Positions 37,992-47,429 of a stretch of DNA of 64,000 nt are shown piece after piece. This stretch comes from CAWHNT01 sp963830775 (lineage in GTDB: Bacteria > Pseudomonadota > Alphaproteobacteria > Geminicoccales > Geminicoccaceae). The position numbers were made by a program, and so were the translations under genes. The notes under the pieces were generated by a model. The model did not search any database. It worked only from the letters and a program-made list of their open reading frames with translations, and was not told the DNA's origin. Position 1 is the stretch's first letter. The number at the start of each line of letters is the position of its first letter. Where the stretch lies: positions 124,001 to 188,000 of the forward strand of contig CAWHNT010000029.1 of assembly GCA_963830775.1 (NCBI GenBank). Reading direction: 5' to 3'.

Positions 37992-38917
37992 GTGGATGCA
38001 TGGTCGCCGCCCGATCTCAACCTGCTCGTCACGCTTGATGTCCTGCTCACGGAGGGCAGCGTCGCGCGCGCGGCCCGGCGGCTGCGGCTCAGCCCCTCGG
38101 CGATGAGCCGGGCGCTGGCCCGGCTGCGCGAGACGACGGGCGACCCGCTGCTGGTCAGGGCCGGGCGCGGTCTCGTCCCCACACCGCGGGCGATCGAGCT
38201 GCGGGAGCGGGTCGGCCGGCTTGTAGAGGAGGCGCAAGCCGTCCTTCGTCCGGCCGACACGCTGGACCTTGCCCGGCTGACGCGCACCTTCACGCTGCGG
38301 GCAGGCGACGGTCTGGCCGAGACCATCGGGCCGGACCTGATGGCACGGCTCGGCAGGGAAGCCCCCGGCGTGCGGCTGCGCTTCGTCATCAAGGCGGACA
38401 AGGACAGCACGGCACTACGCGACGGGTCCGTCGACCTCGAGACGGGGGTGGTCGGTAAGGCGACGGGGCCCGAGGTGCGCGCCACGGCCCTGTTCCAGGA
38501 CCGCTTCGTCGGTGTCGTGCGCCAGGGGCACCCGTTGAGCCTGGGGGAGATGACGCCCGCCCGCTATGCCGCCGGCAGGCACATCCTGGTCTCGCGGCGG
38601 GGGCTGGAGAAGGGGCCGGTCGACGAGGCCCTGGAGGCGCTCGGGCTGGAGCGGGAGATCGCCACGATCGTCAGCGGCTTCTCGACGGCGCTGGCCCTGG
38701 CGCGGGGCTCCGACCTGATCGCCACCGTGCCCGAGCGCCACACCGGCAGCCTGCGGGCCGGGCTCTGCACGCTTTCCCGCTTCCGGTCCCTATGCCGGCC
38801 TTCACTGTTTCCATGCTGTGGCATCCGCGTCTGGATGCCGATCCGGCCCATCGCTGGCTGCGCGGCTGCGTCCGGGAGATTTGCGCGGCGCGCTTCCAGG
38901 GCTTGCCTATGGGATGA
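37992..38917 (+). CDS. LysR-family transcriptional regulator, one frameshift
   Basis: About 308 residues across an indel near 38768. The N-terminal winged helix reads [36 protein letters not shown]. The C-terminal substrate-binding domain is NodD/LeuO-like and finishes in the other frame ([23 protein letters not shown]). GTG 37992 is used, giving [12 protein letters not shown]. It is divergent from the MFS pump, the usual arrangement for regulator and target. Its last 11 bases overlap the end of nadK on the other strand. Confidence 0.83.
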
Positions 38918-39665
38918 ACTGCTCCTTCAGGATCCGCTCCTCGAGATTGTGCTCGGGATCGAAGAGGAGGCGGCAGTGCAGGCTGTGGTCCTCCCAGACC
39001 CGCACGCTCAGCACGTCGCGGACTTCGGTGAAGTCGGCGACCGCGCTGACCGGGCGCTTCCCGGGGTTGCAGACGTCGATCTCGAAGCAGGAGCTGGAGG
39101 AGAGCAGGGCACCTCGCCAGCGGCGGGGGCGGAAGGGGCTGATCGGGGTCAGGGCCAGGAGCTTGGCGCCGAGCGGGATGATCGGGCCGTGGGCGGAGAG
39201 GTTGTAGGCGGTGCTGCCGGCGGGGGTCGCCACCATGATCCCGTCGCAGACCAGCTCGGGCATCCGGCACACGCCGTCGATCTTGATGCTGAGATAGGCT
39301 GCCTGGCGGGTCTCGCGGAAGACCGAGACCTCGTTGATGCCCAGCGCCTCCACCTCGCGGCCACCTTGGAGGCGGGCGCGCATCCGCAAGGGGAAGAGGC
39401 TGACCGCGGCGGCAGCGGCGATCCGCTCCGGCAGGTCCTCGCGGCGATAGCTGTTGAGGAGGAACCCCACCGTGCCGAGGTTCATGCCGTAGATCGGCGT
39501 GCCGCGGTCCAGGAACTCGTGCAGCTGCTCGAGCATGAAGCCGTCGCCGCCCAGGGCCACCACCACGTCGGCCGTCTCGGCCGATGCCGACGGGTAGAGG
39601 GCCAGGAGCTCGTCCAGGGCACGCCGTGCCTCGGGCGCGGATGACGCCCTGAAGGTCAGTCGCAT
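38907..39665 (-). CDS. nadK: NAD kinase
   Basis: A 252-residue cytoplasmic enzyme making NADP from NAD and ATP. The GGDGF catalytic motif is [18 protein letters not shown], followed by [12 protein letters not shown], the NEV segment and [18 protein letters not shown]. Size fits the short alphaproteobacterial form. ATG 39665 ([11 protein letters not shown]) is preferred over a GTG-type extension to 39707. Confidence 0.92.
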   Translation of the reverse strand: MRLTFRASSAPEARRALDELLALYPSASAETADVVVALGGDGFMLEQLHEFLDRGTPIYGMNLGTVGFLLNSYRREDLPERIAAAAAVSLFPLRMRARLQGGREVEALGINEVSVFRETRQAAYLSIKIDGVCRMPELVCDGIMVATPAGSTAYNLSAHGPIIPLGAKLLALTPISPFRPRRWRGALLSSSSCFEIDVCNPGKRPVSAVADFTEVRDVLSVRVWEDHSLHCRLLFDPEHNLEERILKEQFIP

Positions 39666-39806
39666 GGCACTCTCCCCTCGGGCGGCAGCACCATGCGCCG
39701 GCCGCATCCGCCTTCACATCATTCACATCGAGCCCACATCTGGCTAGGAACAGCTTGCATGAGCTGCCGGCTCCGACCGGCAAGCCGGGTGAGGCGAAGG
39801 GCCAGG

Positions 39807-40798
39807 ATGCGCGATCCGTTCGGACGGGAGATCACCTACATCCGGCTGTCGGTCACCGACCGCTGCGATTTCCGCTGCGTCTACTGCATGTCCGAGGAGA
39901 TGACCTTCCTGCCCAAGGCCGAGCTGCTCACCCTGGAGGAGCTCGACCGGCTGGCCTCGACCTTCGTCGACCTGGGCGTGCGCAAGATCCGGCTCACCGG
40001 CGGCGAGCCCCTGGTCCGGCGCAACATCATGTGGCTGATCGGCGAGCTCGGCCGGCACGTGCGCGCGGGCCGGCTGGACGAGCTGACCGTCACCACCAAC
40101 GGCAGCCAGCTCGAGCGGCATGCGCAGGCGCTGGTGCAGGCCGGCGTGCGGCGGATCAACGTCTCGCTCGACACGCTCGACCCCGAGCGCTTCCGCGCGA
40201 TCACCCGCTGGGGCAAGTACGAGAAGGTGCTGGCCGGGATCGAGGCCGCGAAGCAGGCGGGGCTGCAGGTCAAGATCAACGCCGTGGCGCTCAAGGGGGT
40301 GAACGAGGACGAGCTCGACCGCATGCTCGCCTGGTGCGGGGCCGAGGGCTTCGACCTCACCCTGATCGAGACCATGCCGATGGGCGAGATCGACGGCGAC
40401 CGCACCGAGCAGTACCTGCCGCTGTCGGTGGTCCGCGCCCGCCTCGCCCAGCGCTGGACGCTCTCCGACATCGACTACCGGACCGGCGGCCCGGCCCGCT
40501 ACGTGCGGGTGGAGGAGACGGGCGGCAGGCTCGGCTTCATCACCCCGCTCACCGCACAATTTCTGCGAAATCCTGCAACCGGGTCCGGGTGACCTGCACC
40601 GGCACCATGTACATGTGCCTGGGCCAGGAGGATGCCGCGGACCTGCGCGGGCCGTTGCGCGCTTCCGAAGGCGACGAGCCGCTCCGGGCCGCGATCCTGG
40701 ACGGGATCGCCCGCAAGCCAAAAGGCCACGACTTCGTCATCGACCGTCGTCGCCAGCGGCCGGCGGTCGGCCGGCACATGAGCGTGACGGGCGGCTGA
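39807..40798 (+). CDS. moaA: GTP 3',8-cyclase MoaA, frameshifted by two small insertions
   Basis: About 330 residues. Radical SAM enzyme for the first step of molybdenum cofactor synthesis. The first cluster is [15 protein letters not shown]; the GTP-side cluster is [17 protein letters not shown]. The second cluster is broken at 40560-40568: removing one T from a TTT run and one A from an AAA run restores FCESCN exactly. Two adjacent homopolymer insertions in an essential motif look like sequencing error. The C-terminus normally ending in GG is present (SVTGG). ATG 39807 is the conserved start. Links to the molybdoenzyme at 3.9 kb. Confidence 0.9.
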
Positions 40799-40802
40799 GC
40801 TT

Positions 40803-41579
40803 TCAGTCCGCGGCGATGAGGTGGGGCGCGTACTCGCCCCTGGTGCGCAGCTCGAAGAACCGGCGGACGGTGCCCAGTGCCGTGGTGATGCGGCCCAGCT
40901 GCTCCTCGGACGGCACGCCTGCCTCGGCCTCGGCGGCGAGGGCAGCGACCTCGACCGCGCCGATATTGGCGCTGGCACCCTTCAGCGAGTGCGCAGGGCC
41001 GTCCCAGGCCAGGCCTGCCGCGAGTGCCGCGCGCATCTCGTCGACGTAAGTGCCGGCCGTGGCGAGGTAGAGCGAGCCCAGCTCGCGCTCGAGCTGCTCG
41101 TCGCCGTCCGTGAACGAGGTGAAGTGCTCGAGTGCTATCGGCGACGCCTCATCCACCATGGCCGGGACTCCGAAAGGGCTGTCGAGGGTCTGCCGGGTCA
41201 GCTCGCAGACGCGGGCGACGAGGCGCGCGATCGAGATCGGCTTCGGCAGATAGCCGTCGAGGCCGGCTGCGCGCACGTCCTGGAGCACGGCGTCCTGGTC
41301 CCACGCATCGCCGAAGAGCAGGATCGGCGTCATGGCGGCGTCGTTGCCGCGGAGCCTGCGCGCGAAGGTGAGGCCGGGCATGTCCGGGAGCTGCAGCGCC
41401 ACCAGCACGAGCGCGAACCGCGTATGCGCCAGCGCCTCGCCCGCCTCCCGGGCGCTGACCGTGCAGGTGACGACGTAGTCGAGGCGGGCCAGGACCATCT
41501 TCATCAGCGTCCGGCTCAACGCCGGGTCGCCCACGATCAGAATCCGACGGGCGTTCGCTTTCCGCAACTGATCGCTCAT
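40803..41579 (-). CDS. Degenerate receiver (REC) plus Hpt domain protein
   Basis: A 258-residue two-domain signalling protein. The N-terminal REC domain (10-125) has LIVGDPALSRTLMK and the conserved lysine in GYLPKPISIARL. At the phosphoacceptor site it reads LVLVALQLPDMPG, with Ala where Asp is expected, so it probably cannot be phosphorylated there. The C-terminal Hpt domain (about 155-250) keeps the histidine in PAHSLKGASANIGA. It may act as a phosphotransfer relay whose REC only binds partners. No kinase gene adjoins it. Confidence 0.8.
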   Translation of the reverse strand: MSDQLRKANARRILIVGDPALSRTLMKMVLARLDYVVTCTVSAREAGEALAHTRFALVLVALQLPDMPGLTFARRLRGNDAAMTPILLFGDAWDQDAVLQDVRAAGLDGYLPKPISIARLVARVCELTRQTLDSPFGVPAMVDEASPIALEHFTSFTDGDEQLERELGSLYLATAGTYVDEMRAALAAGLAWDGPAHSLKGASANIGAVEVAALAAEAEAGVPSEEQLGRITTALGTVRRFFELRTRGEYAPHLIAAD

Positions 41580-41647
41580 CGCTCCTGGGCGCCCCTACCG
41601 TCTGCCGCGAGGAGTTGTCGCCTAAAGGTTGTATTGGTCAAGATATA

Positions 41648-42571
41648 TTAACCTGATCCGCGATGGAAGTCCGCGCTCAGCCGCGCCGCGAGCGCACCGG
41701 CAAGGCGAGCGTTCTCAAGGACAAGGGCCTCGTTCAGCGCCACCGCGCGGCCGTCCGTGGCCCGTGCCAGCTGCGCCAACAGGAAAGGTGTCTCGTCCTT
41801 GCCGCGAATGCCGGCCTCCCGCGCCGCCACGAGTGCCTGGGCCAGCAGCTGCTCGATCTCGGCCGTGCCCAGCGCCAAGGCCTCGGGCGGCGGATTGCCG
41901 ATCACCATGCCGGCGGGCCAACCGAGGGCAGCCTGGGCGCCGACCGTGCGGGCAAGTGCCTCCAGGTCCGGGAGGCACGGTACCTTGAGGCCGCTTCCGC
42001 GGACGTAGAACGCCGGGAAGTCGTCGGTGCCATAGCCCACGACGGGCACGCCCAGCGTCTCCAGCACCTCCAGCGTGCGGGGCAGGTCGAGGATGACCTT
42101 GGCCCCGCTGCACACCACGGCCACGCCCGAGCGGCGCAGCTCGAACAGGTCGGCCGAGACGTCGAGGCTGGTCTCGCCGCCGCGATGGACCCCGCCGATC
42201 CCGCCCGTCGCCATCACCCGGATGCCCAGCCGGGCCGCGACATGGATGGTGCCGGCCACGGTGGTGGCTCCCAGCCCGCCGCCGGCCAGCACTGGGGCGA
42301 GGTCGCGCGGCGAGCATTTCGCCACGCCGTCGGCGCGGGCCAGCGCCTCGAGCTCCGCCGGCTCCAGGCCGACCCTGATCTTGCCGCCGATCAGCGCCAC
42401 GGTTGCCGGCACGGCACCGGCCTCGCGCACGGCGGCCTCCACCGCCCGGGCCAGGGCGAGGTTGCGGGGCCGCGGGATACCGTGGCAGATCAGCGTCGAT
42501 TCGAGGGCGACCAGAGGGCGGCCACTGCGTAGCGCCTCCGTCACCTCCGCGCTTGGCTGGATCGGCATCAT
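41648..42571 (-). CDS. psuG: Pseudouridine-5'-phosphate glycosidase
   Basis: A 307-residue enzyme that splits pseudouridine 5'-phosphate to uracil and ribose 5-phosphate. Family features: VALESTLICHGIPRPRNLALA, ALIGGKIRVGL, GATTVAGTIHVAARLGIRVMATGGIGGVHRG, and FPAFYVRGSGLKVP. The lysine of GGKIRVGL and the conserved Glu of ALEST line the active site. The partner kinase PsuK is not adjacent. A second ATG three bases downstream is equally possible. Confidence 0.92.
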   Translation of the reverse strand: MMPIQPSAEVTEALRSGRPLVALESTLICHGIPRPRNLALARAVEAAVREAGAVPATVALIGGKIRVGLEPAELEALARADGVAKCSPRDLAPVLAGGGLGATTVAGTIHVAARLGIRVMATGGIGGVHRGGETSLDVSADLFELRRSGVAVVCSGAKVILDLPRTLEVLETLGVPVVGYGTDDFPAFYVRGSGLKVPCLPDLEALARTVGAQAALGWPAGMVIGNPPPEALALGTAEIEQLLAQALVAAREAGIRGKDETPFLLAQLARATDGRAVALNEALVLENARLAGALAARLSADFHRGSG

Positions 42572-42655
42572 GCTCCTCGGGGCTGCTGGTCGGGGCTGGG
42601 CCCGGCGTGGCTGAGCCGAACCGGACCGGTCCCATAAGACGACGAGAGGTGGAGC

Positions 42656-43069
42656 TTGGCCAAGCAGATCGATCACCACGCGGCACTCATTCACACGATG
42701 GTGCTGGTGGCGGCGGCCGAGGGCCGGATGACGGACCGTGAGCTCGAGGTGATGGGCCGGATCGTGCGCCATCTGCCCATCTTCAGCGACTTCGACCCCG
42801 AGCGGATTCTCGAAGTCGGGTCCGAGTGCGCGGAGCTTCTGCGCGAGGATGACGGGCTCGACGTCGCTCTCGACCAGATTGCGCACGCGCTGCCGCAGCC
42901 GCTGCGGGAAACGGCCTACGCCGTCGCCTGCGACGTGGCCGCCGCCGACGGGCGGCCGGAGGAGGCCGAGCTGCGCCTGCTCGAGCTGATCCGCCATCGG
43001 CTCAATGTCGACCGGCTGGTGGCGGCCGCGATCGAGCGCGGGGCGATGGCCCGGCATCGGGTGGCGTGA
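42656..43069 (+). CDS. TerB-family protein
   Basis: A 137-residue helical protein of the TerB/DjlA-N type: HTMVLVAAAEGRMTDRELEVMGRIV and later VACDVAAADGRPEEAELRLLELI, the two acidic repeats that bind metal in this fold. Such single-domain proteins are linked to envelope stress and metal responses, but the role is uncertain. The TTG start has a GAGGTGGAG ribosome site. Its stop overlaps the GTG of nnr. Confidence 0.8.
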   Translation: MAKQIDHHAALIHTMVLVAAAEGRMTDRELEVMGRIVRHLPIFSDFDPERILEVGSECAELLREDDGLDVALDQIAHALPQPLRETAYAVACDVAAADGRPEEAELRLLELIRHRLNVDRLVAAAIERGAMARHRVA

Positions 43070-44529
43070 GCGACGGCATCCTTCTTTCCCCGGTCGCGAT
43101 GGCTGCGGTCGACCGGGCTGCGATCGCGGCCGGCCATCCCGGCCCCTGGCTGATGGAGAACGCCGGCCGGGCGGTCACCCGCGCCATCACCGCTCGCCTG
43201 CCGCCGCAGCCGACCCTGATCCTCTGCGGGCCGGGCAACAATGGCGGCGACGGGTTCGTCGTCGCCCGGCGGCTCGCGGAAGCGGGCTGGCCGGTGCGGG
43301 TCGCAGCGCTGGTCGGGCCCGACCGGCTTAAGGGCGACGCGGCCTGGGCCGCCTCAAGCTGGAAGGGGCCGGTCGAGCCGGTTGCGGTGGAGGGCTTGGA
43401 CGGGGCCGAGCTCGTGGTCGACGCGCTCTTCGGCGCCGGCCTCGACCGACCGCTCACGGATCAGGCTCTGGCCGTCGTCGAGCATCTGCTCCAGGGCAGC
43501 CGCCCGGTGGTTGCCGTCGACGTGCCGTCGGGCGTCCATGGCGGGACCGGCGCCATCCTCGGCGCTGCCCCGCGCGCGTGCTGCACGGTGACCTTCTGCC
43601 GGCTGAAGCCGGGCCACCTGCTCCTTCCGGGCCGGCTGCACATGGGCGAGGTGGTGCTGGCCGACATCGGCATTCCGGACGGGATCGTCCGGGCGCAGGA
43701 CGAGCACCTGCGCGTGAACGCACCGCCGCTGTGGCGGGCCCACCTGCGTCACCGCACCCCGGCCGACCACAAATACAGCTTCGGCCACGCGGTCGTGGTG
43801 GGTGGCCCGGCCATCGCGACCGGTGCTGCCCGTCTGGCCGCCCGGGCGGCGCTCAGGACTGGTGCCGGGCTTGTCAGCATCGCCGCCGAGCCCGAGGCGG
43901 CGCTGGCCTACGCTGCCCATCTCACGGCCGTGATGGTGAAGGAGGCCGCCGGCAGCGACGGGCTGGCACATCTCCTGAGCGACCGGCGCCTCAATGCGGT
44001 GCTGATCGGCCCCGGCATCGGTGTCGGCGAGGCTACCAGGGCCAAGGTGCGGGCCGTCCTGGCCGAGCCGCGGGCGGTGGTCCTGGACGCGGATGCGATC
44101 ACCAGCTTCGCGCAAGCTCGTGGCGAGCTGTTGGATGCGCTCCACCAGCACTGCGTTCTGACGCCGCACGAGGGTGAGTTCCGGCGCCTGTTCCCCGGCG
44201 AGGGAGACCGGCTCGGCCGGGTGCTGCGGGCGGCGGCGGAGGCCGGGGCGGTCGTCCTGCTCAAGGGAAGCGACACCATCGTCGCGGCCGCGGACGGGCG
44301 TGCCTGCATCATGCCGGAGGCACCGCCCGAGCTTGCCACCGCAGGCAGCGGCGACACCCTGGCCGGGATCATCCTCGGCCTGCTGGCCCAGGGGATGCCC
44401 GCCTACGAGGCCGCGGCGTCGGGGGCGTGGCTGCACGCGCAGGCAGCGTGGGGTGCCGGCCCCGGGTTGATCGCCGAGGACTTGGCCGAGCGCCTGCCGG
44501 CCGTGCTCGCCGCCCTCGTCCGCGGCTGA
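43066..44529 (+). CDS. nnr: Bifunctional NAD(P)H-hydrate epimerase/dehydratase
   Basis: A 487-residue fusion that repairs hydrated NAD(P)H. Residues 1-205 are the YjeF-N epimerase (LILCGPGNNGGDGFVVARRLAEAG, VDVPSGVHGGTG). Residues 220-487 are the ribokinase-like dehydratase (KYSFGHAVVVGG, LIGPGIGVGEATR, VLTPHEGEFRRLF, ATAGSGDTLAGIILGLL). Start GTG overlaps the TerB gene stop. The length is standard and the frame intact. Confidence 0.92.
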   Translation: MSDGILLSPVAMAAVDRAAIAAGHPGPWLMENAGRAVTRAITARLPPQPTLILCGPGNNGGDGFVVARRLAEAGWPVRVAALVGPDRLKGDAAWAASSWKGPVEPVAVEGLDGAELVVDALFGAGLDRPLTDQALAVVEHLLQGSRPVVAVDVPSGVHGGTGAILGAAPRACCTVTFCRLKPGHLLLPGRLHMGEVVLADIGIPDGIVRAQDEHLRVNAPPLWRAHLRHRTPADHKYSFGHAVVVGGPAIATGAARLAARAALRTGAGLVSIAAEPEAALAYAAHLTAVMVKEAAGSDGLAHLLSDRRLNAVLIGPGIGVGEATRAKVRAVLAEPRAVVLDADAITSFAQARGELLDALHQHCVLTPHEGEFRRLFPGEGDRLGRVLRAAAEAGAVVLLKGSDTIVAAADGRACIMPEAPPELATAGSGDTLAGIILGLLAQGMPAYEAAASGAWLHAQAAWGAGPGLIAEDLAERLPAVLAALVRG

Positions 44530-44698
44530 CCCGCCACCACCGCCGTCCGGTGGCCGCAGCAGCCTCTTAGAGCTGGTCAGGTGTAAGGCGAGTGCGCTAG
44601 GGCGAGTTCGCGAGAACGACGATGACGGGAGCGGTGCCGGTTGCCAGGCCGCGCCTCGCGGATGGGCCGCCGGAACTGACCGAGATCATGCTGCGACC

Positions 44699-45916
44699 GT
44701 GACGGACACTACCGACCTCGCAGCGCTGCTCGACCTCGCGAGCGAGCCGGCCCTGGCTCTCCGCCGCGCCGGTCCCGGTCGTCCGGCGCCGACCATCCTG
44801 CACCTCAACCGCGCCCTGCTCCAGCTCACCGGCCTCTCCGGCGAGCGCACATTGGGCCGCAGCGTGCGCGTGCTGCGCCGGCTGCTCAGGCCGCAGGCAG
44901 CGCTGGAGGCCGTGATCCAGGCGGCCGAGTCGGGCGAGCCGCTGCAGACCGCGGTCGAGCTCGGCGACTCGCAGGGGCGCCCGGTCCCGTTCGCCCTTCG
45001 CGGCCGGCGGCTGCCGGAGAATGCCGAGCTCTACCTCGTCTGGCTCTCGGCATCCTCGGTCGAGCCGCACCGGAACAGCGTCGCCGGTGACCGCACCCGG
45101 GCCCTGGCCGGCCTGACCCACGAATATGTCTACGAGCTGGCGGTCGACGTCGACTGCCGCCTCCGCCTGGCCTGGGCCGATCCGCGCATCGGCGAGCTCA
45201 CCGGCCACACGGCCGAGGAGCTGATCGAGCTCGGCGGCTTCTTCACCCTCGTCCTCGAGGCCGATCGGGCGGAGCTGCAGCGCCGCAACCAGCGGCTTCT
45301 CGCCGGCCAGCAGGTGGTGGCGCGCTACCGGCTGCGCCGCAAGGACGGCTCGGTCCGCTGGGTTCGCGATACCGCAAGGCCCGAATGGGCGCCGGACGGC
45401 GAGGCGGTCACCAGCGTGGCCGGTGCCCTTCTCGACCTCACGGCCGAGCGCGCCGACGCGCCGGCCACGGCACTCGTCGAGCGTCAGGCCCAGCTCGTCG
45501 CCAGCACGCTCGAAGCCTTCGTCTGCCTGATCGACACCCAGGGCAACATACGTTGGGCCGGGGGCCGCAGCCGCAGCGCCCTGGGCGAGCGGCTGGCCCA
45601 GCATGTGGGCCGCAGCCTCGGCGCGTTCCTGACCGGGGCGGAGCTCGCCTTCTGGCTCGACTGGCTGGAGGAGGCGGCCGAGAGCGGCTTGCCTTCGCGC
45701 TTCCGCATCCGTGCGTCGGAGCCTCCAGGCGAGCGCGAGTTCGAGGCCCTGGTGAGCGCCGTCGGCGAGGACGTCGTGCAGCTCGTGCTGCACGAGCCAC
45801 CCGACCGGCGGGCCCGATCGGGGCCTACGGTCGCTCCGGCCGACCTCCTGGACTCCCTGCCTGAGCCGCTGCTCCTCCTCGGCCCGGACCGGCGCATCCT
45901 CGCCATGAACAGCGCC
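44699..45916 (+). CDS. PAS-GGDEF-EAL c-di-GMP protein, 5' part (interrupted)
   Basis: The first 406 codons of a large signalling protein. PAS-like segments are seen (LHLNRALLQLTGLSGERTLG; LAWADPRIGELTGHTAEELIELGG; a third starting LLLLGPDRRILAMNSA). No transmembrane helix is obvious, so it is probably cytoplasmic. The frame is cut after the Ala codon at 45914-45916, inside the third PAS, by the serine-recombinase insertion; past that the frame is nonsense and stops at 46072. The continuation is at 47393-49432. GTG 44699 is the start. Confidence 0.75.
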
Positions 45917-47392
45917 TGCACGCCTTCCTCGACGAGGGCTACAGCGGCGCCACCCTGCTGCGTCCCGCCCTGGAGCGGCTGCGCGACGCCGTGGCGGCCG
46001 GCGCCATCGACCGCATCTATGTCCATTCCCCGGATCGCCTGGCCCGGCGCTACGCCTACCAGGTGCTCCTGATCGAGGAGGTCCGCCGTGCGGGCGTGGA
46101 GATCGTGTTTCCAACCGCCCGATCGGCGGCAGTGCCGAGGACGACCTGCTGCTGCAGGTCCAGGGAATGATCGCCGAGTACGAGCGTGCCAAGATCCTCG
46201 AGCGCAGCCGACGCGGGCGCCGTCACGCCGCGCGCTCGGGCTCGGTAAGTGCCCTTTGCGCGGCTCCCTTCGGCTACCGCTATGTCGGCAAAGTCGCCGG
46301 CGGCGGCATGGCGCGCTTCGAGGTGATCGACGACGAGGCCCGGATCGTGCGCCAGATCTTCGCCTGGGTCGGCCTGGAGCGGGTCAGCCTGCATGAAGTC
46401 TGCCGCCGGCTGGCCGAGACCGGCTGCCGCACGCGTACCGGGCTGGCGCGCTGGGACCCGACCACCGTCTGCGGCATGCTGAGGAACCCGGCCTACATCG
46501 GGCGGGCCGCTTTCGGGCGCTCACGTTTCGTGCCACCTCGGGTCCGCCTGCGCCCGATCCGGGGCCGCCCTTGGCCATCTCGGAAGGCCAACACCCGCAT
46601 CCCGGTAGCTCGAGAGGAGTGGATCGAGGTCCCTGTGCCCGCCCTGGTCGAGCCGGCGCTGTTCGCGGCAGCGCAGGCCCAGCTGGACGAGAACCGGCGA
46701 CACCGGCGGGAAGGGCGTCGGCGTCCCGGTCGGCTGCTCCAGGGCCTGGTGGTCTGCCGCCGCTGCGGCTACGCCTTCTACGGCAAGATGGCCCGTGGCA
46801 AGGTCGGCGGCGGCAAGAAGGCCGAGTATGGCTACTACCGCTGCCTCGGAACTGACGGGCATCGCTTCGGCGGCGTGGCGCCGTGTACCAATCGCTCGGT
46901 ACGCAGCGACTGCCTCGAGCTGGCGGTCTGGGCCGAGATCCGTGCTCTCCTGGAGGATCCGTCCCGCCTTGCTGCTGAATACCAACGTCGTCTCGACGAG
47001 CTGCAGCAGGGCACGGGCGACCGGAACCAGGCCGCAACCCTCGACCACTCGATCGAGGGCTTGCACCGGGGGATCGGCCGGCTGATCGACAGCTATGCCG
47101 AAGGGGTCATCGACCGCGACGAGTTCCAGCCGCGCATCGCCGGCCTGAAGGAGCGGCTCGCCCGGATGAAGGAGCAAAGACAGGCGCTGGCCGAGGCGGC
47201 TGAGGCCGAACGCAGCCTGGCCCTGGTGATCGGCCGGGTGGAGGACTTTGCCGCCAAGGTCCACTGCAGCCTCGACGAGCTGGACTGGCAGGCCACGCGC
47301 AAGATCGTCCGCGTCCTGGTGCGCCGGATCGAGGTCGACGGCGATGCGGTCGAGGTAGTCTTCCGCGTCCCGCCGTCGCACGGACGACAGCC
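45917..47392 (+). mobile_element. Serine-recombinase insertion inside the c-di-GMP gene
   Basis: A 1476-bp segment (492 codons exactly) splits the PAS-GGDEF-EAL gene. Both junctions carry GCC (45914-45916 and 47390-47392), as expected for serine-recombinase crossover at a 2-bp core. Joining 45916 to 47393 rebuilds ILAMNSA-QQVLGQASATSL in frame. Right of the junction lies CCCAGCAGGTGCTGGG (47391-47406), a 16-bp palindrome that may be part of the target site. Boundaries are inferred from protein continuity. Confidence 0.6.
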
Positions 47393-47429
47393 CAGCAGGT
47401 GCTGGGTCAAGCCTCGGCGACCTCGCTGA
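45917..47429 (+). pseudogene. Large serine recombinase lacking catalytic N-terminus, frameshifted
   Basis: The frame resembles large serine recombinases from FLDEGYSGATLLRPALERLRDA onward, with SPDRLARRYAYQVLLIEEVRRAG, then an indel near 46108, then DDLLLQVQGMIAEYERAKILERSRRGR. A Recombinase domain, a zinc ribbon (CRRCGYAFYG...CLGTDG...CTN) and a coiled-coil C-terminus follow. About 50-70 N-terminal residues, including the catalytic Ser of the usual ARVSxxxQ motif, are absent, and no start codon precedes the remnant. The frame crosses the right junction and stops in host DNA. It cannot be active alone. Confidence 0.7.
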
